Notes: generated by a model not told the origin, from the sequence alone. A stretch of 64,000 nucleotides of DNA from Perkinsus olseni (GCA_013115135.1 JABANP010000068.1:62001-126000), one strand, 5' to 3'. Shown: positions 24,462-35,456, counted from the stretch's first letter. Program-made: numbers and translations.

Positions 24462-25550
24462 TTAAGAGAACTCGTCTGAGCTCTTGTTGAATATAACAAC
24501 GTACTTCTCGGTGAGACCCTCGATCTCCGGTTCAGCCACGACGTCGAAGCCCACCGCCCCGAATCTCCTGAGGATAACACGAAGAGGTCGAGTCAAAAGG
24601 GCCGTTCAGTGAAACACGATGAAGTCGACGGAATAGAACAGGGCCGTCCAAGCTCACCTCAACGAAGACGTCTTTGTCGGCCCGCACGTGCTCCATCACC
24701 CACATTTTGTCTTCCCTATTACTTCTGTTTGGGGTCGCGCCAGAAGTCTACTAGCACTAATCTGCCAGTATCTAGGAAAACAGCTTCAACGACTGGCTCA
24801 TCACCATCATTCTCTTCGAGGTTGGAATTTCCAACTTGGAAAACACAGGACCTTGCAGAACTCGTAAACCGTGACATGAATATCCTCACCCTTCAGTGCT
24901 TTTCTGAGTTGCTGAATTATTGTCTTCGGGTAAGTAAGGTGATGGTAAACATCACAGAGCACTGCCAAGTCGACCGAACCATCGGTCTCAGCTGGCAGAC
25001 ATAAATCTTCTTCGGTACCTGACGGGGTACACAGTTTCAGCGCGCTCGACGAAACTCGTCAGCTCACATCCAATGATTTCCACTTTGTTATTATCAATCC
25101 TGGGGTCGGTTTTGAGGTGCTGTATGAAGCCATCCGAGAGCTCAGGGGCATAGACCTTCTTGCCCGGCCGCAGACTGAGCTCACGTGTCAACAGGCCGGT
25201 GCCAGGCCCCACCTCAATGGTAACCGTCTCATGGGTCAGGCCGAGTATCTAAATGGGGACCTCGCCGGGGCACCCGAGAAGGAACATTCTAGCCAGAGTA
25301 CAGGCACAGCCTCTGTGGGGCACTGCTAGCTCATTCCATTGACTGGAGAGCAGGAACCCAACGAACTCCTACATTACCTCAAAAAGCCCGTCAAGATGGT
25401 GGGCCAACGGTCTTTCGACCTCGAACAGCGGGGTGAAAAAAGTCTATCAGTTCATCCTTGTCTTTGTCTTGGAAATCTTTATTCGCGCCTTCAATGAAAT
25501 GAGATACTCCCACTGAAGTCTGCTACTTCTGGACAAACTGATTGTATCAT
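24462..25550 (-). CDS. SAM-dependent methyltransferase, tandem copy A
   Basis: First of three tandem paralogs. ATG at 25548-25550 gives MIQSVCPEVADFS; then an EGANKDFQDKDKDELI segment, an intron, the SAM-binding motif I VEVGPGTGLLTRELSLRPGK, KVEIIGCELTS, a 37-nt phase-1 intron, EEDLCLPAETDGSVDLAVLC with DVYHHLTYP, then DTGRLVLVDFWRDP, ADKDVFVE, an intron, and VVAEPEIEGLTEKYVVIF ending at 24462-24464. The CDxYHHxxYP and the final EPEIEG...Y..IF block resemble class I methyltransferases of the UbiE/COQ5-like group; substrate unknown. Frame breaks occur at runs 25436-25441, 24728-24730 and 24557-24560, plus one near 25517; each is repaired by one base, with copy B as guide. A decaying copy is the alternative explanation. 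Confidence 0.75.
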
Positions 25551-26130
25551 TTCGAGAGAGTTTGAGGAGCGAGCGGACCAACGAGACAAACCTTCCCACG
25601 TCACGCAGACAAGCTAGCTTATCGAAGACAGATCCGACGGGAAGGAGCTGGCTTGCTAGTCGCCCACTTCCCATCCGACTTCCATAATATCCTCCTGAGC
25701 TTTTGGCACGGCGTGCGGGCTCGGTGGGTGCAAGCTCCATCCCGTACTCGCAGAGTTTCATCGCGATATGACTAAGCACGGACTAACTCAACGGTGACAC
25801 GCAATGTCTGTATCGGCTCCATTTAGCTCCCTGTCCCCATCCGTCCTCAATCATTGGCTCAGTCCGCGGGCTTCGACCGGCTTCGCTGTAACTTGCACGA
25901 CGGGAGGCTCTTTGGTAATTGACCACTTCAGGTTATCGACTCTCTCGTGATTCGACCAGGGGACCAATCAAGACTGAGCTCAACGCAACAAGTAGCCTTC
26001 AAAAGAACTTGTGAATACAGAACTGCCTTCGCCGGCTGCCGCTCGCTTTTTACGAGGACTGCCGAAGCAGTGCGCGTCACCAAGTAAAGAGAAATGTCAA
26101 AATCGAAACACGACTCGTAGTTCGGCTCTT
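25551..26130. other. Intergenic between methyltransferase copies A and B
   Basis: 0.58 kb with no conserved coding segment; carries the 5' flank of copy A and the 3' flank of copy B. Confidence 0.4.
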
Positions 26131-27138
26131 TTACGCCTTCTTGAAGATAACGACGTAATTCTCGATGAGCCCCTCAATCTCCGGTTCCGCTACAACGTCG
26201 AAGCCCTCCGATCGAATCTCCTGAGGAAGGCGACGAAGATTCCGAGACGCTGAGCAACCGCGAAAACCGTACTCCCCGTCGTAGCTCACCTCAACGAAGA
26301 CGTCTTTGTCGGCACGCAAGTGCTCGATAACCCACGTCTTGTCCTCTCTAGTGCTCTTATTGGGGTCACGCCAGAAGTCTACCAGTACTAGTCTGCCAGT
26401 ATCTGACAACCTTCAGAATGTTATACACACTGAAAACTGGGGAATTGGCCCGAATCTGACTTCTCTCCGACGAGGAAGGACCAAGACTCGCAATGTAAGC
26501 CCGGCACTCACTAGCAATCGTAGACTATCGGATTCGTGACACGAATATCCTCACCCTTCAGTGCTTTTCTGAGTTGCTGAATTATTGTCTTCGGGTAAGT
26601 AAGGTGATGGTAAACATCACAGAGCACTGCCAAGTCGACCGAACCATCGGTCTCAGCAGGCAGACATAAATCTTCTTCGGTACCTGACGGGGTACACAGG
26701 TTTCAGCGCGCTCGACGAAACTCGTCAGCTCACATCCAATGATTTCCACTTTGTTCTTATCAATCCTGGGGTCGGCTTTTGAGGTGCTGTATGAAGCCAT
26801 CCGAGAGTTCAGTTGCATAGACCTTCTTGCCCGGCCGCCGACTGAACTCACGTGTCAGAAGGCCAGTGCCAGGCCCTACTTCCACTGTGACCGCCTCAGG
26901 GGTAAGGCCGAATACCTGAACGGAATATTTATGATGGAGTGGAGCGATATGGAGGACTGAGCCGTGCTACCTCGAAGAGCCCATCAAGGTGGTGAGCCAG
27001 CGGCCGCTCGACCTCGAACTTCGGCAGGAAAAACTCGAGCAATTGATCCTTATCCTTGTCTTGGAACTCCTTGTTCGCCCCCTCGGGGTAGTGAGATATC
27101 TTGCTGAAGTCGGCTACCTCGGGACAAGTCGATTGCAT
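26131..27138 (-). CDS. SAM-dependent methyltransferase, tandem copy B
   Basis: Best preserved of the three. ATG at 27136-27138 starts MQSTCPEVADFSKISHYPEG; HHLDGLFE is followed by an intron (gtagcac...gttcag), then VFGLTPEAVTVEVGPGTGLL, KVYATELSDGFIQHLK, DPRIDKNKVEIIGCELTS, an intron at the same position as in copy A, LCLPAETDGSVDLAVLC with CDVYHHLTYP, DTGRLVLVDFWRDPNKSTRE, HLRADKDVFVE, a short intron and FDVVAEPEIEGLIENYVVIF ending KKA (stop 26131-26133). Motif I (VGPGTG) and the acidic end of motif II mark a Rossmann SAM-methyltransferase; substrate unknown. One extra A in the run at 26777-26780 shifts the frame between HLK and DPRIDK. High identity to copy A over introns as well as exons indicates a recent duplication. 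Confidence 0.8.
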
Positions 27139-27576
27139 TAGTCAAAACGAGTTTGGTTTGCCTCTACTGACAGAGTCGAAGTAGACCACGCAGCGCGACG
27201 GCCTCGAGGCGCCTCAGCTACAGAGGTTGGGACAGTCCTCGTGACATTCCTCGAGGAAGTCACAGGGCGTGTCCTTCGCGCGCTGAGAGTGTCTCAATTG
27301 CGCTCACAATGGACTACGATGCACAACAAGGCCCATACAGAGCTAGTGGGAAAGGATTCCCTTGCCGGCTCCGGTAGAAGCTCCGGCGACGACAACAAAC
27401 CCTCCGCGCATCGTTCTCACATACAGAGGCCACGATGTCACAGCTTCCGGAGCGAAATCAGAGCAGGATTGCGATATCGCCGTCACCCCACACTTCAGCC
27501 AACTCGAGTCAGTCGAAAAGAGTAGAAACACGGTCGAGGAAGGAACGTGGTGAGAGGGTGAAGGACAGTGTGTAAA

Positions 27577-29640
27577 TCATTGCAAGTCCTTCTTGAAAAC
27601 AACGGCGTAGTTCTCCTCGACTCCTTGAATCTCGGGCTCCTCCACAACGCGGAAGCCAGCGGCGGTGATCTCCTAACAAGACAGAGGGCCTATAACTTAG
27701 GGATTTCAAGTGCATTTCCTTAAGGAAGTCCTTAAGGGAATTGGGTAAAACCTTAAGGGATTGGCTTAGTGGGTATCATAGGGCTAGGACCTAAACCTTG
27801 AAGCGTAAGGACCTAAGCTTAGGACCTACGACTTAAGACCTTAAGGTTTTACTCAAGGACCTTAAGGTGTAGGAAAGTCGGTATCACAACGCTTAGGTAC
27901 TTGAAAAACCCTTAAGGTTTTCCGCTCCTTAAGGAGTACCGTTCAAGGTTGGTCCGGAGCAGCCTTTACGGGCCTCCAGACCACTCCTAACCTGCTGGGC
28001 GCGCGATTATTGAAATTTGTTGTTAATCCATGGTACGAAACCCACGAAGGTTCTAGTCTCACCTTGCCCACTACTCGTCATTCTCATAGTATAAGACTCG
28101 TACTACTACCCATGCTCAAACTTTAGTTAGTTTCGCACACACTTTCGCACTAGTTGAGGCAAAACTCCGGCAGCAGGACCAAAAGACTATCATCGCTGAA
28201 CACCCGTCAAGCATCAACGAACATTCTACGCCCTTCAGCGGCGTAGACTATGCCGCGTTGCACGACCCGCGAAGTATCTCCTCTCCTATCTCTTCTGCGG
28301 GTTGCATAGTACAACTTGCACTGTACAAGCCGCAGGCCTCCACATCAGTTACAATTTAAAATGTCGTAAGGTGCACTTGGTCGAATAGATATGTTCTACG
28401 TTTGACATGCCCGTGTCCGGGGTTCGATTTTTGGTACAGCGACTATACGGGGATTTTCAGTCGGGCGCACGCTAAACTTACTTAGGTCCTACGACTTGAG
28501 GTTTTTGAGTTCCTAATATTTAGGAGCGCCTTGAGGAGCTCCTAAGTCTTGTGATACCCACCTAAGCTCCTAACTACTCCTTAAGGGACCTTAAGGACCT
28601 AGACCTAAATCTTAGGTCCTAAGTTTCGTGCATTCCCTAAGTTATAGGCCCAGAGACTCCGTTTGCAGTTTTGGCTTCAGCCTGGACTGTCGCAACACGA
28701 GAACACGAGACAGGGCAGCCGCTACCTGCACGAAGTCTTTCTTGTCTCCCCGCAGGTGCTCGTAAACCCAATTTTTGTTGGTTTTGCTCGACTTCTCGGG
28801 GTCCTTCCAGTAATCCACGAGAACCATTCTCCCATCATCTAACGAAACCAATCGCATACCGCCACTCGGGAGTTGATGACCATGAACTTACTCTTCAGGG
28901 CGGTACTGATTTCGGACAAAACTGCACGAGGGTGCGTGAAGTGATGGTAAACATCGCAGAGGACAGCGAGGTCTACAGCGCCGGTGATCTCGTCAGGGAG
29001 GCAAAGGCTCTCTTCTGTACCTGTCCGGATACACTGCTTTTGCAGGTTTCGCAACGTCTAACTCTAACATGAGCTTCCGGGCAAGCCCAAGACGACCAGG
29101 CGAACGCGGTGTTTTGGAGCCTCGTTAGTTTTCAAAGCCACTCGGTATAGACGCAGTAGCTTACATTTGACGAGCTCCACCTTATTCTTGTCAATGCGGC
29201 TATCCTCCCTGAGATGGTCCAGAAACCCTTGAGAGATCTCCGTGGCATAGACTTTAGCACCAGGGCGTTTGGCTAGCTCTCGTGTAAGAAGGCCGGTACC
29301 GGCGCCGACATCCACACTGACTGCGTTATCCTTGAGGTCGAGTATCTGGAAATCGGAGAGACTGGCCGCGGCTGTCCCCAACACCCTGGCGGGAGCGCAT
29401 CATGGTGCAATCGGGTCTGTAAACTTCGAGTTGCCTACGTGCATGAGACTGTCGAGGTGGTTTTTCAGTTGTCGGTCTCCTTCAAATATCGGAAGGAACT
29501 TGTCCAAGAGCTCCTCCTTTGAGGATTCCTCGAACCCCTTGTTGGGTCCCGTTGGGGTAGTGTGCAGGGTCGAATGTCACTTCCTCCGGGCACTCGGACA
29601 TAGGGGAAATAGGAGGGTTGAATGCTGCAAGGTGAGTCAT
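27577..29640 (-). CDS. SAM-dependent methyltransferase, tandem copy C
   Basis: More diverged paralog. ATG at 29638-29640 gives MTHLAAFNPPISPMSECPEE, then KGFEESSKEELLDKFLPIFE, HLDSLMHVG, an intron, DLKDNAVSVDVGAGTGLLTR, YATEISQGFLDHLREDSRID, KVELVKC, an intron about 140 nt long at the conserved phase-1 site, TEESLCLPDEITGAVDLAVL, CDVYHHFTHPRAVLSEIS, RLVSLDDGRMVLVDYWKDPE, and NWVYEHLRGDKKDFVQ. The last intron spans 27673-28725 (1053 nt) and contains an inverted-repeat element; the matching intron in copy B is about 65-70 nt. The final exon EITAAGFRVVEEPEIQGVEE ends at 27577-27579. The donor gtagcg and acceptor ttgttag still look functional. One base near 29560 shifts the frame within the N-terminal exon. 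Confidence 0.75.
27686..28651. mobile_element. Inverted-repeat (MITE/foldback-like) element in an intron
   Basis: The ends are exact inverted repeats of 18 nt: GGGCCTATAACTTAGGGA at 27686-27703 and its reverse complement at 28634-28651. Imperfect inverted similarity continues inward for well over 100 nt, rich in CTTAAGG and CTTAGGACCT palindromes; for example GGGTATCA occurs at matching depth in both arms. The three bases AGA flank both ends and could be a target-site duplication. No transposase coding segment is visible, so this looks like a non-autonomous element. It sits wholly inside the last intron of methyltransferase copy C. Confidence 0.7.
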
Positions 29641-29854
29641 GGGATCCGCCACGGCACACAAGAACCCCCCATTAGTCCGAACGCAACATCAGGCCTTGGT
29701 AATACTCTCAATGCATGATACTAACAGCGCTGAGTATACCAGCAGCTGCAATTCCCAGAAGGGTGGGCAACCGTTGCCCAGCCCTGTCTTGCGTACGCCA
29801 CAATGCCCGCACGGCCTCAAGGAGGAAGGCACCCCACATACGCCGCTAGCCGTC

Positions 29855-30820
29855 TCAAGACGTCCTCGAAGTCTTACTCACTTCGCGAGTAAGACTAGCA
29901 TCCTCGACCTCCAACGGGTTTGTGAAGACCTCCCTCTGGAATACAAACGAGTCACCAAAACTGGCGAAGTAAACAAATCTGCCGGCCATATCTATACGGC
30001 TGTGGTCTAGTGAAGTGGAGCAGACCGCTAAAGCCTCTCCCACAGCGGGGTCGAAGAATACGATGCTGTCGACAATGCTCAGCAAAAGCACGAAGCGACC
30101 GTCTGAGAGGCTACCAGAAGCCATGTGGGTAACTAAGTTCAGGTAACCCTTCCTCCACACTCTATGCTTAGCCAGGGCCGAGGCGTCGCCACGATACTCC
30201 GTGACGGACCCGGTAGTGACGTCTTTGGTGAATATTGAGAGATCTCCTTCGACGGTCGTCCGAGCAGCGACCAGCGAAATCTCGCCTGGGAAAGGTATGG
30301 TGGTACTCTGTCCCGTATCAAGGTCAAGCAACTGCAGGCCCCAGTCGAACCCAACTCGACGCCAGATCAAGGAGCTGCCGCCATGCACAGCCGATAAACC
30401 GGATTTATAACCGTGACAGCGAGACAACGATTTAGGCGCCCACCCTAGGGACTGATTGATCTCTAAGAGGTCTCCGTTGACTAAGCTCACAAATGCCCGT
30501 CCGGGAATGCTTTCAGCAGCGCAGATCTCGATAATGCCGAAGGCAGTCTCGAGTATCGCCTGAGGCACTCCACTGGTGGAGATGACCATCACGTTATTAG
30601 GCTTCTTTAGCCCGACAAAGAGGAATTTCCCATCGGAAGCCACGCAAGATATGTCGCACTCCGTGTCGCACAGTACTGTCATATCACCGAAATGCAGACA
30701 CCTACTAGGCATGAGGTAGCTCCAAGTGGTGCGAATAAGTTCCTCCGGGAGACAGAGTTGAGCCTTTTGCAGCCGGAGCAACTTCAGAAGGGCCGTCTCG
30801 GCTGCGCGATGACTGCTCAT
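29855..30820 (-). CDS. Single-exon protein, possibly F-box plus beta-propeller-like
   Basis: Uninterrupted reading frame of about 320 residues. ATG at 30818-30820 (MSSHRAAETALLKLLRLQKA) is preferred over the in-frame TTG further upstream. The N-terminus has LPEELIRTTWSYLMP, which weakly recalls an F-box helix. The rest alternates short hydrophobic strands with turns (CVASDGKFLFVGLKKPNNVM; GLQLLDLDTGQSTTIPFPGE; GRFVLLLSIVDSIVFFDPAV; RFVYFASFGDSFVFQREVF), the look of a beta-propeller of WD/kelch type without canonical repeats. If the F-box reading is right it would be an SCF substrate adaptor, but that is only a guess. Stop at 29855-29857. Confidence 0.6.
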   Translation of the reverse strand: MSSHRAAETALLKLLRLQKAQLCLPEELIRTTWSYLMPSRCLHFGDMTVLCDTECDISCVASDGKFLFVGLKKPNNVMVISTSGVPQAILETAFGIIEICAAESIPGRAFVSLVNGDLLEINQSLGWAPKSLSRCHGYKSGLSAVHGGSSLIWRRVGFDWGLQLLDLDTGQSTTIPFPGEISLVAARTTVEGDLSIFTKDVTTGSVTEYRGDASALAKHRVWRKGYLNLVTHMASGSLSDGRFVLLLSIVDSIVFFDPAVGEALAVCSTSLDHSRIDMAGRFVYFASFGDSFVFQREVFTNPLEVEDASLTREVSKTSRTS

Positions 30821-31137
30821 CGAGGCCAAGTCACAAACTCTGAGCCGACAGTGAGCACTCTGGCCCGACCCAAAATGTGCAACTCAACAAAACCTCGCGA
30901 CCTTATTAAAGCATGGATCATGGGCGGAAGGTGATAGAACGAGGATCATGCAAGTCACAATCAGTCGGGATGTGGTCGAAAATGTTACCCAAGAAGAATT
31001 GACACCTTGAGAGGCCGGACCGGCAGAGATCATGAGTGTAGAACCAATGGCAGCGGCGTGCGACCAGCTCTATCAAGTCTAAGATCGTGTCCAATTTCTG
31101 CATAGTGCGGAGGTCAATGGCCACTTGGTACTTATCA
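30821..31137. other. Intergenic, 0.32 kb
   Basis: Between two minus-strand genes. A short open frame here shows no similarity I recognise; I treat it as flanking or UTR sequence. Confidence 0.35.
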
Positions 31138-33323
31138 CTAACCCAGCCGCACAAGGGCCAGCAAGGAGCAGCCTAGATCCTCCAGCCGTGTGCTGGGGCC
31201 CCACGTGTCAATCACAGGAGGGCTGACGAAGGACCGAAGCTGCTGCCGTTTGCTCTTAGCCTCTTGCTTGAGTTCGTCGATGAACTGCCTCTGGCGGCGA
31301 CCCCGCTCGATGCCGACGAGAAGGCCACAAAAGAAGTATCCAATAATGATGGCCCTCTACAACATATCGCGATGGGACAAGTAGAGATAGTAGTGCAAGC
31401 AGGAGAAGAGCCAGCAGAATGATAGTACTCGCCCATGCGCACTTCCAAGCGAAAAGATTCTTCATTTTTTCGAAAGCGACGCATACTGTGAGAATGGCAA
31501 AGAGCACCTCCTCGACGTTTTGTTTGACTCTACTGAATACCGCCTCCCACGGCGTCAAGACTGCCGAGCTGGGCACAGTCATCACCGGCGACGGGCTCAG
31601 CCCTGGCGAAACGGTGTCAACGCTGGGCCCTGAGGGCGGCCTCGCCAGAAGCTCTACTGAAGCAACCTTACCCTTTAGTTGAGCCATCTCAGCTGACCTA
31701 ACCTTCGTCCCTCTGAAGACCCTCCGACGGACGTAGCACCAAGCATCGCACTCCTTGAGCCAGGAAGAGGCCCCTCCGAAGCCCATAGCGTATTGATAGC
31801 CGTTCTCATCAGTACCAGCGTCTACAACTACTTGCCATGACCAGTAGCTGCCGTCAGACATAATGGTCCGAGGACCTTTACAGGGGAGCATCTCGACTTC
31901 CCCAACGTTGTTGAGCAGCGGTGTGCTCCATTGTGGAGGGTCCCACAGGAGCAGATGCTCCGGTGAGAAGTCAGCGAAGACGAACAGCCTGCGCTCGCTC
32001 TCGTACGCGTCCATCCCTTCCAGAGTCTCCGCCTTACCCGCCGCGTCCCTACATTCAACTGGACGAAGTGCCAATACCCACCCTGCTAAGCCGGCGCACA
32101 GACCCTCCGTCAATGGATGGTGTTGCACAAGGAGCAGGGCGCCGAGGCCGAAAACGATGAAGAGGGAATACTCGTACAGATAGAGGGTCCAGATAGCACG
32201 AGAGCACGCCGAAGACAGATAAGGGTCCAGAAGGACAATCCGAAGAACCACAAGAGAAACACCAAGGGCCGCTCGAAGTAGCTCACTGCCAGGATCTTCC
32301 TCCCGACGCCTTGGGCGATGGCTAAGTCCTCTCCTATACGACGAAACGATGGCTCCAGAAAGCCATCAGCAATCTGACCGAGGGTGAGGTCCCGCGGCCA
32401 TCCACACTCGGACCCCTGGGCTGGGAGGAAGTACCGCGACCACGGCCGTCCATCTCCTCCATCTATCGCTATCAGCACCTTGACCTTCTGTAATTCCCTT
32501 GCTCCTATATCGTCACTATCAGTGTCATCCGGAACTTCGTAGGTGATCACCTTCGACTGGAGACGCTCTATCTCGTAGAGGGGACAATGAAACTCAACGT
32601 CCTTCACCGGAGGGCCTCGATCCGCCGACCTTTCTTCCCAGATAGAGATCTCCACACAGGCATTGGGGTTGTTGTGTATGAGAGGGATCTGAGTAATCTC
32701 TGCAGGAAGGCTGTCCACCGCAGCGCTACGAACGCTGTAGCCAGCATGAGTGACCTCCAAGCAGGTACCCGCTTCCCACCTTCCCTCTACTGAAAGCAAC
32801 AGTACTCTCAAAGAGCCCAACCCTCGGTCTCGGGCGGCAAGCTCTGCCCGGCACGCCTCCGCGATACGATCGGCCCATTTCTCCATCTCGATGTCCGTGC
32901 GGAAGGCGAAGGAGAGGGGATACTTATAGGCATCAAGAGGCACATAGATGGTGAGAATATGCTCGTATCCCACCATGGCTCGATCCCTCACTCTCGAATT
33001 AGGCGTTGTATCCACCCATCCCCCTGCCAAGTCTATGACCTTCTCCTCCATGAAAAGAACATTGTGTGCTTCCCCCTCCCTGAACTGCGTCCCCAACCGG
33101 ACGAATTTTTCTCTCCAGTAGTCCTGCGGGGCATTTCAACTATACGCGTGACCTCGGCGATCCCCTGAGCCATGTACTCTCCGAGACTTGCCACTACTGA
33201 GCCCTCTCTCAGCCGCGTTCTCCCTTCGTTCAGGAACCGCGCCAGAGACTGCCGAATAGGCGGTTTATTACGCATCTTCATGATCCGCCCGGAGAGCTCA
33301 TCTACGCCGATGAGGCCCGCCAT
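31138..33323 (-). CDS. PH/C2-like, membrane hairpin and dysferlin-domain protein
   Basis: ATG at 33321-33323 (MAGLIGVDELSGRIMKMRNK). Order: a basic N-terminal segment; a PH/GRAM-like region (VGYEHILTIYVPLD; FAFRTDIEMEKWADRIAEA); a C2-like beta region (LRVLLLSVEGRWEAGTCLEV to QKVKVLIAIDGG); a hydrophobic hairpin (VLRIVLLDPYLSS; EYSLFIVFGLGALLLV); a dysferlin module with DysFN (MDAYESERRLFVFADFSPEH) and DysFC (GSYWSWQVVVDAGTDENGYQ, YVRRRVF); and a second hydrophobic hairpin (ASTIILLALLLLALLSLLVP, AIIIGYFFCGLLVGIERG) with a charged tail ending at 31138-31140. A membrane hairpin plus DysF recalls the Pex23/Pex30 ER proteins; the C-terminal hairpin recalls MCTP tethers. An ER or contact-site role is inference. 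Runs at 33128-33131 and 31353-31355, and one near 32250, shift the frame by one base. Confidence 0.65.
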
Positions 33324-34904
33324 AGCGAGAGGACACTGACGCTGTCGGGCTCATTCCCAGCCCTCGACTACCGTCTGAACGCAACTCCGAGGCGCAAGAA
33401 CGTTTGACATGCAGTTGGTAAAGTTTCTGTGTTCAATGGGTCGCCTATATTACATAGACTGTATACAACGAACTGCTTCGCTCCGTGAAGGGCTATATAC
33501 TGGTCCACCATCGAGAGATGAAATTTCCATCATGAAACAGTTTCATTGTGTTTCATTGAGGTGAGGACAATACGCTGGTATTACCAGCCTGGTAAAACGA
33601 GTGTAATATTAGTCACAGCCCCAGAGCAATAACTGAAGACTCCAAATTGCCAATTTGAAATTGGCGTCTCCAGCAACTGAACAACCTTCCCGTACACTAA
33701 GACCCATCCTCAATTCGAGGACCTCAAAATAGCAACCAGAGAGGATCATCAAACAACTTCGCAGTGGCGTGAGTAATTGTAGTAGTTCTAGTAGAAAGCC
33801 AAAGAGAACGTAGCTCACGCATGGTATTTTTCCTTGAATACGCACACCTCTTCCGCCAGGACATCATAGTTCATCCCTAGGCGACGGTGTGAGGACAAAA
33901 CGTCAATGATCTGAGAGACAAACGAGGATGGGAGCGTACGCCAAGAAAGGCACTAGTAGTGCCGCACTACGTGAAAAGCGGTGAAACCAGGCATCGCGTT
34001 GAAGTCTTCATCAAAATGAAGCCTCAACAAGTAAGCAAATGCCATGTGTAGCTTGCTTTGAATGCAGACCTCTCGCAGCTCTCACAAGATAGCAACACAC
34101 CCAAATTCTCATGTCACATCACATGTCTCATGTCCGTCTCTGTCACGGGTTTCCCAATGGGAAACCCGTGACGCATACATACCCACAACCATTGGAGCTG
34201 CATAGCTCACCAACACCTGAAAGAGACGGAAATGCCGGTTGAGCCACAAAGCTAACTCCTAAATTGACCCACCTTCACAAGGGCGCTCGGGAGAGCAACT
34301 GTCAATAAACGACCTCGCATACCACGGCATCGTTGAGGATGGATACAACTCACTTACCGGCACAGTGCCACCAACGATCACCGCCAAACAGACTAAGTAG
34401 ACTGATGTCGGTCGGACAAATTTTCAAAATCCTGAGGAAGAGAGTAACGGGACCCGTAAACGGTTACCGTTCCGCATACAACCGTTTCGAATCTTGCGCA
34501 TGCATACAGGCGAGCGAGACCTTGAGCGAGATCGGGGATGTGTTTGCGCTCGCCTGCGCACGTAGGACGAAGGAAGAGTGTTGATTAGCCCAAATCATTT
34601 AATTTATGAAATTTGGCCTGCGCAGGTGAGAGCTGACCCCGCGTTTTGGTCAACTTTATGCCTCCAGTCACTGCGGCCCAGTGGCTATACTGCGTCGAAT
34701 ACACCGGACTCCACCCGAGGGGTTAGTTATTAGGGTTCTTAGGCTGGCTTCCTCTATGAAGCAGCAGAAATTTTTGCTTCCAGGGGAATAAGGTTCATGA
34801 CCCACCCCCGGAGCCCCCCGAACAATGTACCCCCTTCCAAACCGTAGCCCCAAATCCCGAGAGTATCCCAAATGAGTGTAAGCTGATTGCCCAAGACGAG
34901 TCCT
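33324..34904. other. Intergenic region, 1.6 kb
   Basis: Between the dysferlin-domain gene and its pseudogene copy. I see no conserved coding segment. A long hairpin at 34142-34172 is listed separately. The first 80 bp upstream of the ATG is also duplicated beside the pseudogene. Confidence 0.4.
34142..34172. repeat. Perfect 14-bp hairpin
   Basis: gtcacgggtttccc, then a 3-nt loop aat, then the exact reverse complement gggaaacccgtgac. No T-run follows and it is not beside a gene end, so its role is unknown. Confidence 0.75.
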
Positions 34905-35400
34905 CTTCCCTGCGGCAGTTTCGTAGCAAACCCCACCCTACCCACCGCAGAGACCCTCAGTCAATCGATTATGTTTCACGACGGAGAGGACACCGAGGCC
35001 GAAAACGATGGTGAGAGAATACTCATACAGATAGAGGGCCCAGAAGGACAACCCAAAGCAGGGTATCCGAACGCTGCAGCAGGGTATCGAATACCCGGTA
35101 TTCCAACTGTACCTGTGACCTCGGCGACCCCCTGTGCCATGAACTCTCCAAGACTTGTCACTACTGAGCCCTCTCTCAGCCGCGTTCTTCCTTGGTTCAA
35201 GAACCGCGCCAGAAACTACCGAATAGGTCGTTTATTACCCATCTTCACGAGCCCCTCGGAGAGCTCATCCACGCCGGTGAGCGGCTTTCCGTGAGCCCGC
35301 CATAGCGAGAGGACACTGACGCAGCAGGCCCCTCACAAGCCTTCGACCACCGTTTGAACGCAACCCCGAGGAGCGACAATACAACCCATAGGGGACGAAC
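34905..35400 (-). pseudogene. Internally deleted copy of the dysferlin-domain gene
   Basis: Two segments match the intact gene in the same order but lie next to each other. 34905-35045 matches about 32055-32200 (for example caccgaggccgaaaacgat versus cgccgaggccgaaaacgat). 35095-35400 matches about 33130-33400, including the start region and the upstream cgccatagcgagaggacac flank. About 0.9 kb coding for the PH and C2-like regions is missing between them, and the rest of the 3' part is absent. The frame is broken, with a short insertion near 35285 that interrupts the start region. It is a truncated, internally deleted duplicate and should not encode a functional protein. Confidence 0.75.
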
Positions 35401-35456
35401 GCGTCACATGTGGAGTCACATACTATCCGCAACGAACCGCAGACTGATGCCGCCTT

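Noticed and set aside
28421..28432. Possible tRNA gene (ggttcgattt)
   Set aside because: Only a B-box-like match; no cloverleaf with a paired acceptor stem. Kept only as a weak finding.
33609..33845. Minus-strand hydrophobic frame
   Set aside because: No similarity, no splice context, and composition like the surrounding non-coding DNA.
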